The notes: generated from the letters alone by a model not told the origin. DNA of 64,000 nt from Rhodanobacter thiooxydans (GCF_021545845.1 NZ_CP088923.1:620001-684000), one strand, 5' to 3'. Positions 1-9,995 are shown, counted from the first letter of the stretch. Made by a program: numbers and translations.

Positions 1-80
1 ATCCCGACTTTGCGCGGGTGAGCGCGGCGATGCGGCCCAGCGCTACGTTCAACGCGGCGCTGGCCAAGCTGTTGGCGTGA
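1..80 (+). CDS. 3' end of an unidentified gene
   Basis: An open frame enters from the left edge and stops with TGA at 78-80. Only about 25 C-terminal residues are visible, ending NAALAKLLA. This is too little to assign a family. The terminator just downstream supports this being the true end of a transcript. Confidence 0.6.
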   Translation, partial: PDFARVSAAMRPSATFNAALAKLLA

Positions 81-103
81 GGCGCTGAGCGTTGACTGTG
101 TGA

Positions 104-133
104 CGGGGCGCCGTGCGGCGCCCCGTTTTTTTT
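104..133 (+). terminator. Rho-independent terminator
   Basis: A perfect 9-bp GC stem (CGGGGCGCC at 104-112 pairing with GGCGCCCCG at 117-125) with a 4-nt loop is followed at once by eight T residues (126-133). It lies 24 nt after the stop codon of the partial upstream gene and isolates it from the GumN-like gene. Confidence 0.9.
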
Positions 134-204
134 CCGCCGCCAGCCACCTGCCGCTCAGCCTCACCTTGCGACAATGGCCGCCTTCAAAACCGGAGTCTGC
201 CGTG

Positions 205-1242
205 ATGCGCCTGCTGCCCCTGGCTTTCCTGCTCGTGTCGGGCGTGCTGGCGCCGGCGTGCGTGCCCGCGGCACCTGCGCAGGTGCCGGCGACGGCCGGC
301 ACCGCCGCGCGGCCGTCGCCGCAGGACGTGGCCGATCTGCCGGTAGTGGTGGTCAGCGGCGTGGTGCCCGGGCCGGGCTTGTGGAAGGTGAGCAAGGGCG
401 GCCACGTGATGTGGGTGCTCGGCACGCTGTCGCCGCTGCCGCGCGCGATGCAGTGGCAGTCGCGCGAGGTGGAAGAGGCGGTCGCCGCCTCGCAGCAGGT
501 GCTGCTGGAGCCCTCGGTACAGTTGAAGGCCGACGTCGGTTTCGTCGGCAAGCTGTTCCTGTTGCCCTCGGCCTACGGTGCGCGCAAGAACGACGATGGC
601 GCCACCCTGCAGCAGGTGCTGCCGCCGCCGGTATACGCGCGCTGGCAGGTGCTGAAGCAGAAGTACCTGGGCGACGATCGTGGCGTCGAGCGCTGGCGGC
701 CCTTGTTCGCGTCGCAGGAGCTGTACAGGAAGGCGCTGAAGGCGAACGGACTGAGCCGCTCCGGCGGCGTGCGGGCGAACATCGACGCCCTGGCCAAGCG
801 CCATGGCGTGCCGGAACTGGCGACCGACTACCACGTGCTGATCGAGCATCCGCGCGCGGCGATCAAGGCGTTCAGGCAGGCGGCGCCGCGCGACGTGACC
901 TGCTTCATCCGTACCCTGGACAGCATCGAGCACGACCTGCCGGCGATGACCGCGCGCGCGAACGCCTGGGCCACCGGCGACCTGCAGGCGCTGCGGGAAC
1001 TGCCCGACAGCGATCGCCGCGATGCCTGCGTGGCGGCGATCGCCGGCGCCGGCTTTGCGCAGGCGCTGGGCCTGGCCGACGTGCCGGCGCAGCAGCGCGC
1101 CACCTGGCAGGCCGCCGCGCGCAAGGCGCTGCACGACAACGCGCAGAGCTTCGCGCTGCTGCCGATGGACGAGCTGCTGAAGCCGGACGGCTATCTCGCT
1201 GCCTTGCAGGCCGAGGGCTACCAGGTCGACGCGCCGGAGTGA
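205..1242 (+). CDS. TraB/GumN family exported protein
   Basis: 345 residues from the ATG at 205. The N-terminus (MRLLPLAFLLVSGVLAPACV) is a signal peptide; the Cys could be a lipid site but the lipobox is poor. The mature part begins with a GLWKVS...MWVLGTLSPLP segment, typical of the TraB/GumN (TIKI-like) fold, in which a Gly-Thr-x-His/Ser turn near the start and an E-rich helix (VEEAVAASQQVLLEPS) follow each other. The expected His after GT is replaced here (GTLSPLP), so catalytic activity is uncertain. GumN-like proteins occur beside xanthan genes in Xanthomonas, but no gum genes are near. A longer frame starting at 100 overlaps the terminator and is unlikely. Confidence 0.8.
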   Translation: MRLLPLAFLLVSGVLAPACVPAAPAQVPATAGTAARPSPQDVADLPVVVVSGVVPGPGLWKVSKGGHVMWVLGTLSPLPRAMQWQSREVEEAVAASQQVLLEPSVQLKADVGFVGKLFLLPSAYGARKNDDGATLQQVLPPPVYARWQVLKQKYLGDDRGVERWRPLFASQELYRKALKANGLSRSGGVRANIDALAKRHGVPELATDYHVLIEHPRAAIKAFRQAAPRDVTCFIRTLDSIEHDLPAMTARANAWATGDLQALRELPDSDRRDACVAAIAGAGFAQALGLADVPAQQRATWQAAARKALHDNAQSFALLPMDELLKPDGYLAALQAEGYQVDAPE

Positions 1243-1252
1243 GACCGTGTAG

Positions 1253-1316
1253 GAGCGCACCCTGTGCGCGATGCTTTCCGTCACGTGACGAAGAGCATCG
1301 CGCACAGGGTGCGCTC
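1253..1316. repeat. 64-bp near-perfect palindrome between convergent genes
   Basis: Two 23-nt arms (1253-1275 and 1294-1316) are exact reverse complements; the 18 nt between them are themselves almost palindromic around CGTCACGTGACG. The arm has the form GAGCGCACCCTGTGCGCGAT, itself containing a smaller GCGCAC...GTGCGC stem. It lies in the 80-bp gap between the convergent GumN-like and aldo/keto reductase genes. It is a plausible bidirectional terminator or REP-like element; there is no T-run. Confidence 0.8.
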
Positions 1317-1322
1317 AAACGC

Positions 1323-2267
1323 TCAGGCGCTGGCCAGATCCAGTTGTGCGATCTCGCTGTCGCTCAGCTGCAGGGAGGTGGCGCCGAGCAGTTCGTGCAG
1401 CTGCTCCACGCTGGTGGCGCTGACGATCGGCGCGGTGAGGCCGGGGCGCGCGATCAGCCAGGCCAGTGCGACCTGCACCGGGGTGGCGCCATGTGCGGTG
1501 GCCACCGCGTCCAGCGCGGCCAGTACCTGCAGGCCGTGCGGGTTCAGGAACCGCTTCACCGCGCCGCCGCGTGCGCTACTCTTGGCCAAGTCGGCGCTGC
1601 TGCGGTACTTGCCGCTGAGGAAGCCGCTGGCCAGCGCGTAGTAGCTGATCACGCCGATATTCTCGCGGCGCACCAGCGGTTCCAGTTCCTGCTCGTAGCC
1701 GGTGCGGCTGACCAGGTTGTACTCCGGCTGCAGACTTTCGTAGCGCGGCAGGCCGTGCCGTTTCGACATGGCCAGCGCGTCGGCGAAGCGCGCCGCGCCG
1801 AAGTTGGAGGCGCCGATCACGCGCACCTTGCCGGCCTCGATCAGCCGGGCGAACGCGCCCAGGGTTTCTTCCATCGGCACGCTGGCGTCATCTTCATGCG
1901 CCTGGTACAGGTCGATGCAGTCGACCTGCAGACGCTTGAGCGAGCCGTCCACCGCCTGCTGGATGTTGACCGGCGACAGGCCCGGCTGCTCGGCCCACTT
2001 GGCGACCTTGGTCGAGATCACCACCCGCTCGCGCTTGCCGCTTTGCTTCAGCCACTTGCCGAGGATGGTTTCCGACTCGCCGCCGTGGTTGCCCGGCACC
2101 CAGGCGGAGTAGACGTCCGCGGTGTCGATCAGGTTGCCGCCGGCATCGACGAACGCGTCGAGCAGTTCGAACGAGCGCTTTTCGTCCGCGCTCCAGCCGA
2201 ACACGTTGCCGCCGAAGGCGAGCGGGGCGATAGAGAGCGGTGAATTGCCGAGCGGGCGTGGTTGCAT
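1323..2267 (-). CDS. Aldo/keto reductase
   Basis: 314 residues, the normal size for a single-domain NADPH-dependent aldo/keto reductase (TIM barrel). The catalytic tetrad is visible: Asp48 and Tyr53 in LIDTADVYS, Lys87 in VISTKVAK, and His124 in YQAHEDD. The loop after Tyr53 and the KWLKQSGKRERVVISTK segment resemble the AKR subfamily that includes YdhF/YhdN-type and yeast aryl-alcohol dehydrogenase-like enzymes. The substrate cannot be inferred. It converges with the GumN-like gene across the palindrome and is preceded by a small gene on the same strand about 100 bp upstream, so the two may be co-transcribed. Confidence 0.92.
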   Translation of the reverse strand: MQPRPLGNSPLSIAPLAFGGNVFGWSADEKRSFELLDAFVDAGGNLIDTADVYSAWVPGNHGGESETILGKWLKQSGKRERVVISTKVAKWAEQPGLSPVNIQQAVDGSLKRLQVDCIDLYQAHEDDASVPMEETLGAFARLIEAGKVRVIGASNFGAARFADALAMSKRHGLPRYESLQPEYNLVSRTGYEQELEPLVRRENIGVISYYALASGFLSGKYRSSADLAKSSARGGAVKRFLNPHGLQVLAALDAVATAHGATPVQVALAWLIARPGLTAPIVSATSVEQLHELLGATSLQLSDSEIAQLDLASA

Positions 2268-2369
2268 GGCATGCCTCTGGTGGCGGCGAACTTGGGGGTT
2301 GGCGCGCGAGCGGTCGTACGCCTTCCTCCAAGTGGCTGCATATCGGCGGCATTCAAGCCCGCGCGGCGC

Positions 2370-2567
2370 TCAACGCGGGGTCATGATCCGCGGCCACACG
2401 CTGGCGCAGCAGGCCAGCAGCCGGGTGGTCTTGATGGCAGGGTCGGTGCCGGCGGCGGTGCCGTCGGACGGGCTGGGTACGGGCTCCGGCTCCGGGCGCC
2501 AGTCCAGGTCGTCCTTGTGCAGCAGGTGGCCGTGCAGGAACAGCAGATCTTTCCACAGCGAGTGCAT
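2370..2567 (-). CDS. Small hypothetical protein (65 aa)
   Basis: A 65-residue reading frame starts with ATG at 2567 behind a consensus AGGAGG ribosome site 8 nt upstream, which is the main reason to call it. It begins MHSLWKDLLFLHGHLLHKDD, has a Pro/Glu-rich middle (RPEPEPVPSPSDG), and ends in a weakly hydrophobic, Cys-containing stretch (LLACCASVW). No signal peptide or known domain was recognised. It is transcribed divergently from the adjacent LysR gene across a 109-bp gap holding a candidate LysR operator, so it may be a target of that regulator. Confidence 0.65.
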   Translation of the reverse strand: MHSLWKDLLFLHGHLLHKDDLDWRPEPEPVPSPSDGTAAGTDPAIKTTRLLACCASVWPRIMTPR

Positions 2568-2659
2568 GGGGAAGCCTCCTGAAGGGAGTCCTGGGCTTGG
2601 GGAGTGCTCAAGATACGTGCGCGAAGGGCCGCCAAAAAGCGATATATTCGCAAGCCAGA

Positions 2660-2676
2660 CTTGAGCGAAATTCAAG
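2660..2676. promoter_or_regulatory. Candidate LysR operator
   Basis: CTTGA (2660-2664) and TCAAG (2672-2676) form a perfect inverted repeat with a 7-nt gap and contain the T-N11-A signature of LysR-family boxes. It abuts the ATG of the LysR gene at 2677, the usual place for autorepression, and is shared with the divergent small gene. A TATATT hexamer at 2643-2648 could be the lysR -10 box. Inferred from pattern only. Confidence 0.45.
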
Positions 2677-3597
2677 ATGGGAAGACTACCGCTGGGGCTC
2701 TTGCAACAGTTCGTGCTGGTCGCCCGGCAGGGCAACCTGTCGCGCGCCGCGGCGCAGGCCAACCTCACCGTCAGCGCGCTGAGCCACCAGATGCGCCAGC
2801 TGGAGGAGCGCCTGGAACGGCGCCTGTTCGAGCGCGGCCCGCGCGGGGTGAAGCTGACCGCCGAGGGTTGCGTGCTGCTGGAAGCGGTCGGCACGCACTT
2901 CGACGGCATCGAGCATGCGCTGGCGGGGTATCGCACGCGCCACCACGACGCGCTCACGCTCAGCGCCAGCCCCGGCATCATGTCGAGCTGGCTGGTGCCG
3001 CGGCTGCCGCGGCTGGTCGCCGCGCATCCGGAGCTGGAACTCAGCCTGCAATCGGCTTCGACCCTGGTGGATTTCGAGCGCGAGCCGGTGGACGTCGCCC
3101 TGCGCTACGGCCGTGGCGAATGGGCCGGCCTGCACAGCGAGCGGCTGTTCGGCGAGTGGATCGCGCCGGTGGCTGCGCCGGCGTTGATCGCGCGGATGGG
3201 CGGCGCCGACCCGCGCGAGCTGTCGCGCTGGCCGCTGCTCGGCGAGCCGAGTCCGTCCCGGCGCTGGAGCGACTGGTTCGGCCGCAGCGGCGGCACGCCA
3301 CCGGCACGTTACGTGGCGCAGTTCGACAGTCTCGACGCCTTGCGCCACGCCGCGCTGGAAGGCCTTGGCGTGGCGCTGGGGCGGATGGTGACCTCGAAGT
3401 CGCTGATCGACGCCGGCCGCCTGGAAGTGCTGGGCGACAACTACCTGGCAGTGGAGGAGGCCTACTGGCTGGTGTACCCGCCGCGCTCGCTGGAGCACCG
3501 CGGCCTGCAGCTGTTCCGCCAATGGCTGCTGGCCGAGGCGGACGACTACCGCCGGCAGATGTCGGCGTTCCGCCCCGACGACAAGCCGGTCGGCTGA
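2677..3597 (+). CDS. LysR-family transcriptional regulator (GcvA-like)
   Basis: 306 residues. An N-terminal winged helix-turn-helix (about residues 5-65, with ARQGNLSRAAAQANLTVSAL and the linker-helix start HQMRQLEERLERRLFER) is followed by a two-lobed effector domain (about 90-300). The segment DVALRYGRGEWAGLHSE is typical of the GcvA/AmpR-like branch. The start at 2677 places the HTH correctly. It lies 67 bp upstream of the co-directional glutathione-dependent alcohol dehydrogenase gene and is divergent from the 65-aa gene; either could be its target. Confidence 0.93.
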   Translation: MGRLPLGLLQQFVLVARQGNLSRAAAQANLTVSALSHQMRQLEERLERRLFERGPRGVKLTAEGCVLLEAVGTHFDGIEHALAGYRTRHHDALTLSASPGIMSSWLVPRLPRLVAAHPELELSLQSASTLVDFEREPVDVALRYGRGEWAGLHSERLFGEWIAPVAAPALIARMGGADPRELSRWPLLGEPSPSRRWSDWFGRSGGTPPARYVAQFDSLDALRHAALEGLGVALGRMVTSKSLIDAGRLEVLGDNYLAVEEAYWLVYPPRSLEHRGLQLFRQWLLAEADDYRRQMSAFRPDDKPVG

Positions 3598-3661
3598 CGC
3601 GGTTCCGCAAAACGGCCAAACGCGTCATCATCGTGGGTCGTTGCCGAACGTCGGGAGTTGA

Positions 3662-4777
<1,116 letters not shown>

Positions 4778-4864
4778 CGTAGAATGCGCCCACGCCGCCG
4801 CCCCATCCTGCCGGCAGCGTCCATCGTCATTTATCTCCGCGCACACCATGCCCAAGGTTGTCCC

Positions 4865-5526
4865 ATGAACCGCACCGCCATCCTCGTCAGCGGTGCCTTT
4901 TTCCTTGCCCGCTACCGCAAGGTCTACGGCGAGCGCGACGCCGGCGATGCGCGCGCGGTGGCGAAAACCGTGTTCGGCATGGCGCTGGAACACCTGAAGG
5001 CGCTCGACCGTCCGCGCGAGCAGCTGTACCGCATCTACTTCTACGACTGTCCGCCGCTGGAAAAGAACTTCGTCAAGCCGATCAGCGGCAGCAGCATCGA
5101 CTTCGGCCGCACCGGCGCCGCCGCGTTCCGCCGCGAGCTGCACGACCAGCTGCGCCGCCAGCGCAAGATGGCGCTGCGGCTGGGCCGGTTGGCCGAACGC
5201 GGCGAATGGCAGTTGAAGCGCACGCCTACCAGCAGCTGCGCGAGGGCAGCCTGCGCTGGGACGACCTGCGCGACGAGCACTTCGAGCCGGACATGCACCA
5301 GGCCCAGGTGGATATGAAGATCGACATCGACATCGCTGCGCTGACCTACAAGAAGCTGGTCGATCAGATCATCCTGGTCGCCGGCGATGCGGATTTCATT
5401 CCGGCCGCGAAGCTGGCCCGCTACGAAGGCATCGATTTCATCCTCGACCCGATGTGGCAGGGCATCGCGCCGGACCTGCACGAACATATCGACGGCCTGC
5501 AATCGGTGTGCCCGCGGCCGTTTTGA
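4865..5526 (+). pseudogene. Frameshifted NYN-domain (LabA/DUF88-like) protein
   Basis: Translation from ATG 4865 gives MNRTAILVSGAFFLARYRKV through RGEWQLKR. The homologous continuation AYQQLREGSLRWDD...HIDGLQSVCPRPF lies in another frame and ends at 5526. The break is at 5219-5224, where one base appears to be missing between CGC and GCC-TAC. NYN domains are PIN-like ribonuclease folds; the downstream LVAGDADFIPA motif is intact, but the first acidic position is Ser (ILVSGAFF instead of the usual ILVDG/FIDG form), consistent with decay. It follows frmA by 87 bp. A sequencing error could explain the shift but not the Asp-to-Ser change. Confidence 0.75.
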
Positions 5527-5602
5527 GCCATCTACCCGGCCTGCACATGATTTTCGTGATATTGCGTCAAATCCGGACGGCCAGCGCGCCAGGGAGTCAA
5601 CG

Positions 5603-6535
5603 ATGAACCGCGGGATACGAGTGGCAAGGATGGGTACGGCGCGCCTGGTCGCGGTGCTGCTGGCTGCTTGCCTGGGCCTGCCCACGATGGCCGGAGCGCA
5701 GACGGCACGGGCCGCCTCGGCCGAGCCGGACCAGCCGGCGGACGAGCTGGTGCCGCCCACCAGCGCCAGCGACTTCACCGCCGCGCAGCTGGACAGCGTG
5801 CTGGCCGGCAGCTGGCGTTCGGCGGCGAACCGCGCCCGCGACGCGTATCGCCACCCCAAGGCCACCTTGCAGTTCTTCGGCGTGCGGCCGGATCGCACGG
5901 TGATCGAGATCACCCCCGGTGGCGGCTGGTACGCCGAGATCCTGGCGCCGCTGCTGCACGACAACGGCCACTACATCGCGGCGGAAAAGGCGCCCGCCGC
6001 CGACAGCGAAGCGCGCGACGACGACAGCGCGCTGCGCAAGAAATTCGCCGCCGACCCGGCGCACTACGGCAACGCCCGCATCGTGCCGTTCGACCCGAAG
6101 GCGCCGGTGCTCGGTGCGCCGGCCTCGGCCGACCTGGTGCTGACCTTCCGCAACGTGCACAACTGGGTCATGGCCGACACCGCGCCGGCGATGTTCAAGG
6201 CGTTCTACGCCGTGCTCAAGCCCGGCGGTGTGCTCGGCGTGGTCGACCACCGCGCCGCCGACGGCGCCTCGCTGGAAGCGGTGAAGTCCAGCGGCTACCT
6301 GCCCACCGGCTACGTGGTGAAGCTGGCCACCGAGGCGGGCTTCGCGCTGGACGAGAGCAGCGAGATCAACGCGAACCCGAAGGACACCAGGGATTACCCG
6401 AAGGGCGTGTGGACGTTGCCGCCCACCCTTGCGCTCGGCGAGCGGGACAAGGCGAAATACCAGGCGATCGGCGAGTCCGACCGGATGACCCTGCGCTTCG
6501 TCAGGCCCGCGGCGCCGGCGACCGCGTCGCGCTGA
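5603..6535 (+). CDS. Exported class I methyltransferase-like protein
   Basis: 310 residues from ATG 5603, with AGGGAG 7 nt upstream. A signal peptide ([23 protein letters not shown]) is followed by a SAM-dependent methyltransferase fold: motif [18 protein letters not shown] near residue 105, an acidic turn after the next strand, and a methyltransferase-like [14 protein letters not shown] region. A Rossmann methyltransferase carrying a secretion signal is odd because SAM is cytoplasmic; such proteins are common in Xanthomonadales but their substrate is unknown. The next gene, rluE, starts 13 bp downstream and is probably co-transcribed. Confidence 0.8.
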   Translation: MNRGIRVARMGTARLVAVLLAACLGLPTMAGAQTARAASAEPDQPADELVPPTSASDFTAAQLDSVLAGSWRSAANRARDAYRHPKATLQFFGVRPDRTVIEITPGGGWYAEILAPLLHDNGHYIAAEKAPAADSEARDDDSALRKKFAADPAHYGNARIVPFDPKAPVLGAPASADLVLTFRNVHNWVMADTAPAMFKAFYAVLKPGGVLGVVDHRAADGASLEAVKSSGYLPTGYVVKLATEAGFALDESSEINANPKDTRDYPKGVWTLPPTLALGERDKAKYQAIGESDRMTLRFVRPAAPATASR

Positions 6536-6548
6536 GCCGAAGCGCAGC

Positions 6549-7082
6549 ATGCTGCTCGCGCTGAACAAGCCGTACGGCGTGCTGTGCCAATTCACCGACG
6601 AGCTCGGCCGCGCCACGCTGGCCGACTTCGTCATGCAAAAAGACGTCTATGCGGCTGGACGGCTGGACCAGGACAGCGAGGGCCTGCTGCTGCTGACCGA
6701 CGACGGCCGCCTGGCGCACCGGCTCACCGACCCGCGCCACAAGCAGGCCAAGACCTACCTGGCGCAGGTCGAGGGCACCATCGACGAAGCCACGCTGCAG
6801 AGCCTACGCCGCGGCGTGGTGCTCAACGACGGCCCGACCCTGCCGGCCGAGGCCGCCTTCGCCGCCAAACCGGACTGGCTGTGGCCGCGCGACCCGCCGG
6901 TGCGCTTCCGCCAGTCCATCCCCACCAGCTGGCTCAGCCTGACCCTGCGCGAAGGCCGCAACCGCCAGGTGCGCCGGATGACCGCGGCGGTGGGCTTTCC
7001 CACCCTGCGCCTGATCCGCGTGCGCATCGGCGAGTACGCGCTGGATGGCCTGGCGCCCGGCGAGACCCGACACATCAGGTAG
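6549..7082 (+). CDS. rluE: 23S rRNA pseudouridine(2457) synthase RluE-like
   Basis: 177 residues. RsuA/RluE-type pseudouridine synthase without an S4 domain. The catalytic Asp is Asp40 in [26 protein letters not shown] and the C-terminal [27 protein letters not shown] motif are those of the family. It isomerises a uridine in helix 89 of 23S rRNA. Start ATG at 6549 fits the N-terminal [14 protein letters not shown] strand. It is close behind the methyltransferase-like gene. Confidence 0.92.
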   Translation: MLLALNKPYGVLCQFTDELGRATLADFVMQKDVYAAGRLDQDSEGLLLLTDDGRLAHRLTDPRHKQAKTYLAQVEGTIDEATLQSLRRGVVLNDGPTLPAEAAFAAKPDWLWPRDPPVRFRQSIPTSWLSLTLREGRNRQVRRMTAAVGFPTLRLIRVRIGEYALDGLAPGETRHIR

Positions 7083-7107
7083 GGTCCCGCGGGCGGGTGA
7101 TGCTCTT

Positions 7108-7134
7108 GCCGAATCCCGAATCCCGAATCCCGGC
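7108..7134. repeat. Heptamer repeat (GAATCCC), half element
   Basis: Three tandem copies of the 7-nt unit GAATCCC flanked by GCC...GGC, in the gap between convergent rluE and tatD. It is one arm of the heptamer element seen four times in the secretion operon; no opposite arm is present nearby. Confidence 0.75.
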
Positions 7135-7162
7135 CCCGAAAGCATCGCCTGTCAGCGGGCTC

Positions 7163-7960
7163 CTACGGGGCTGCTGCGAGGTTGAAGAACGCCTCGGCGG
7201 TCGCGGCGCTGTTCGCCGCGGTGACTTCCGCACTTTCGCCGCGGTCGCGGGCGATTTCCTCGCAGATGTGCTTCAGGTACATCGGCTCGTTGCGCCGGTG
7301 ACTGGGTGGCGGGCGCACCGTACGCGGCAGCAGGTAGGGCGCGTCGGTCTCGATCATCAGCCGGTTGGCCGGAATCGTGCGCACCAGTTCGCGCAGGTGG
7401 GTGCCGCGGCGTTCGTCGCAGATCCAGCCGGTGATGCCGATGTGGCAGTCCAGGTCGAGATAGTCGCGCAGCGCCTCGCCGGTGTCGGTGAAGCAGTGCA
7501 CCACCGCGCCGGGCACCTGGTCGCGCCAGTGCCGCAGCAGCGCGACGAAGTCCGCATGCGCGTCGCGCTGGTGCAAGAACAGCGGCATCTGCAGGTCCGT
7601 CGCGATCTGCAGTTGCCGTTCAAATACGCGCAGCTGCACCTCGCGCGGCGAATAGTTGCGGTTGTAGTCGAGCCCGGTTTCGCCCACCGCGCGTACCGCC
7701 GGGTCCCGTGCCAGTTCGCGCAGCCGCGCATCGGCGGCGTCGTCGTAGTCGATCGCGTGGTGCGGATGCACGCCGGCGGTGGCGAACAGCGTGCCAGGGT
7801 GCGCCCTGGCCAGCGCCAGCGCGTGTTCGCTGCCCACGCGCGAGGCGCCGGTGACGACGATCCTCGTCACTCCCTGCACGCGGGCGCGCTGCAGCACGGC
7901 GTCGAGGTCGTGCTGAAACGATTCATGGGTAAGATTGGCGCCGATGTCGAGCAGTTGCAT
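7163..7960 (-). CDS. tatD: TatD family metal-dependent deoxyribonuclease
   Basis: 265 residues from the ATG at 7960 (an in-frame ATG at 7987 would add nine residues; neither has a clear ribosome site). The start MQLLDIGANLTHESF and GITGWICDERRG...IETDAPYLLP follow the canonical TatD pattern rather than its paralogues YcfH or YjjV. Metal ligands visible: GVHPHH, GETGLDYNRN, MPLFLHQRDAH, HCF and the Asp of ETDAPYL. TatD enzymes are 3'-5' exonucleases acting on damaged DNA. It is transcribed divergently from the gsp operon. Confidence 0.93.
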   Translation of the reverse strand: MQLLDIGANLTHESFQHDLDAVLQRARVQGVTRIVVTGASRVGSEHALALARAHPGTLFATAGVHPHHAIDYDDAADARLRELARDPAVRAVGETGLDYNRNYSPREVQLRVFERQLQIATDLQMPLFLHQRDAHADFVALLRHWRDQVPGAVVHCFTDTGEALRDYLDLDCHIGITGWICDERRGTHLRELVRTIPANRLMIETDAPYLLPRTVRPPPSHRRNEPMYLKHICEEIARDRGESAEVTAANSAATAEAFFNLAAAP

Positions 7961-8270
7961 GGTGTTGCCGGTGGTCGAAAGCGGCATTGTCCCAGAGCCG
8001 GCCAGCGGTGCAAACGCGCGCTGGCCGCGGGCACGACGCGGCCTGCGATCCGGGTCATGCCGGGCGCGGCACCGGAAATTTTCCTAGGCCGCGGAAATCG
8101 TACGCGACGGCCACAGGCCTCACAATGAGCGTTTGTGCCGTCGCGATGGCTGCCAGCGGGATGCATTCACCTGCCGCCGGCCGGATGTGCTAACTATGCT
8201 GCGTGCCGTTTCGTCGCGGGGGGCGTCGACGGCTGTTCGCAGGTATCGAGCGGGGTGGAGGATGTCGGCA
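7961..8270. other. Divergent intergenic region upstream of the gsp operon
   Basis: About 310 bp between the starts of tatD and gspE. It must hold both promoters. A TATGCT hexamer at 8195-8200 is a possible -10 box for gspE, but no convincing -35 was found at the right distance. No palindromic operator or small gene with a ribosome site was recognised. Confidence 0.4.
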
Positions 8271-9995
8271 ATGATCGAGCCGGCGGTTGGCGGGTCGGGT
8301 CGGGCCGTGGAGGACCGCGAAGCGGAAGTCTGCGCCTGGCTGGTCGCGCGCGGTCGTCTGAAAGAGGGCGACCTGGGCCGTGCCCGCCGCCTGCACGAGG
8401 AGTCGGCCGAGGGCACGCTGACCGCCCTGATGGCGCGGCTTGGGCTGGTTTCCGAGCGCGACCTGGCCGAGGCCTGGGCCGAGCTGCTGCAGGTGCCGCT
8501 GCTGGCCGCGCGCGACGCGCCGGAGCTGCCGCCGGCCGACCTCGATCTCTCGCTGCGCTTCCTCAAGCAGCAGCACGTGGTGCCGGTGCAGGACGGCGAG
8601 CACGGGCTGGCGCTGCTGGTGGCCGATCCGGCCGACCCGTATCCGCTGCAGGCGGTGGCACTGGCCGCCGGGCGGCCGGTGGCGCTGCGGGTGGGGTTGC
8701 GTTCGGAGATCGACGGGCTGATCGAGCGTTATTACGGCACGGGCCGTTCGGCGATGGGCACCATCGTGGAGAATCTCGACGGCAGCGCCGCAGAAGAGGA
8801 CGACGTCGAGCACCTGCGCGACCTGGCGTCCGAGGCGCCGGTGATCCGGCTGGTGAACCTGATCCTGCAGCGCGCGGTGGAGCAACGCGCGTCGGACGTG
8901 CACATCGAGCCGTTCGAGAACCGGCTGAAGGTGCGCTACCGCATCGACGGCGTGCTGCACGAGGTGGAGGCGCCGCCGTCGTCGTCCACCGCCGCGGTGA
9001 TCTCACGCGTGAAGATCATGGCGCGGCTGAACATCGCCGAGCGCCGCCTGCCGCAGGACGGCCGCATCCAGCTGCGCGTGCAGGGCAAGGAGCTCGACCT
9101 GCGCGTGTCCACCGTGCCGACCAGCTTCGGCGAGTCGGTGGTGATGCGCATCCTCGACCGCGAGTCGGTGGTGTTCGACTTCGCCTCGCTCGGCTTCACC
9201 GACCGCTTTCAGCAGCGCTTCGTCGACGTGCTGGAACGCCCGCACGGCATCCTGCTGGTGACCGGCCCCACCGGTTCGGGCAAGACCACCACGCTGTACA
9301 CCGCGCTGTCGCGGATCAACACCAACGACGTGAAGATCATCACCGTCGAGGACCCGGTCGAGTACCAGCTCGAAGGCATCAACCAGATCCAGGTGAAACC
9401 GCAGATCGGGCTGGATTTCTCCGGCGCGCTGCGTTCGATCATGCGCCAGGACCCGGACGTGATCATGATCGGCGAGATGCGCGACCTGGAGACCTGCCGC
9501 ATCGCGATTCAGTCCGCGCTCACCGGCCACCTGGTGCTGTCCACGCTGCACACCAACTCGGCCGCCGGCGGCATCACCCGTCTGCTCGACATGGGCGTGG
9601 AGGACTATCTGCTCGGCTCCACCATCAACGGCATCCTGGCGCAGCGGCTGGTGCGCCGGCTCGACCCGGAAACCGCGATGCCGTACGACGCGCTGCCGGA
9701 GGTGATCGAGCAGTTCGAGCTGCACAAATACACCGACGAGCGGCCGATCCGGCTGTGGAAACCGGGCAGCAACGCGGCCAACCCCAGCGGCTACCGCGGC
9801 CGCCGCGCGATCATGGAGTTCCTCACCATGAGCGATCCGCTGCGCCGGCTGGTGATGCAGCGAGCCAGCGAGGGCGACATCGAGCGACAGGCGCGCAGCG
9901 AGGGCATGCGCACCATGTACGAGGACGGCATCGCCAAGGCCGTGGCCGGCATCACCACGCTGGAGGAGGTGCTGCGTGTCACGCAGGAAGGCTGA
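8271..9995 (+). CDS. gspE: Type II secretion ATPase GspE
   Basis: 574 residues from ATG 8271, chosen because GGAGGA (8257-8262) is correctly spaced; ATG 8262 is too close to it. It is the hexameric cytoplasmic motor that drives pseudopilus assembly. An N1E-like domain (about 1-150) precedes the ATPase core with Walker A GPTGSGKTTT, an Asp box ITVEDPVEYQLEGI, Walker B PDVIMIGEMRD and His box HLVLSTLHTNSA. The four-Cys zinc subdomain usually found before GYRGR is absent: that stretch reads DPETAMPYDALPEV...KPGSNAANPSGYRGR and contains no Cys. First gene of the operon gspEFGHIJKLMND. Confidence 0.96.
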   Translation: MIEPAVGGSGRAVEDREAEVCAWLVARGRLKEGDLGRARRLHEESAEGTLTALMARLGLVSERDLAEAWAELLQVPLLAARDAPELPPADLDLSLRFLKQQHVVPVQDGEHGLALLVADPADPYPLQAVALAAGRPVALRVGLRSEIDGLIERYYGTGRSAMGTIVENLDGSAAEEDDVEHLRDLASEAPVIRLVNLILQRAVEQRASDVHIEPFENRLKVRYRIDGVLHEVEAPPSSSTAAVISRVKIMARLNIAERRLPQDGRIQLRVQGKELDLRVSTVPTSFGESVVMRILDRESVVFDFASLGFTDRFQQRFVDVLERPHGILLVTGPTGSGKTTTLYTALSRINTNDVKIITVEDPVEYQLEGINQIQVKPQIGLDFSGALRSIMRQDPDVIMIGEMRDLETCRIAIQSALTGHLVLSTLHTNSAAGGITRLLDMGVEDYLLGSTINGILAQRLVRRLDPETAMPYDALPEVIEQFELHKYTDERPIRLWKPGSNAANPSGYRGRRAIMEFLTMSDPLRRLVMQRASEGDIERQARSEGMRTMYEDGIAKAVAGITTLEEVLRVTQEG

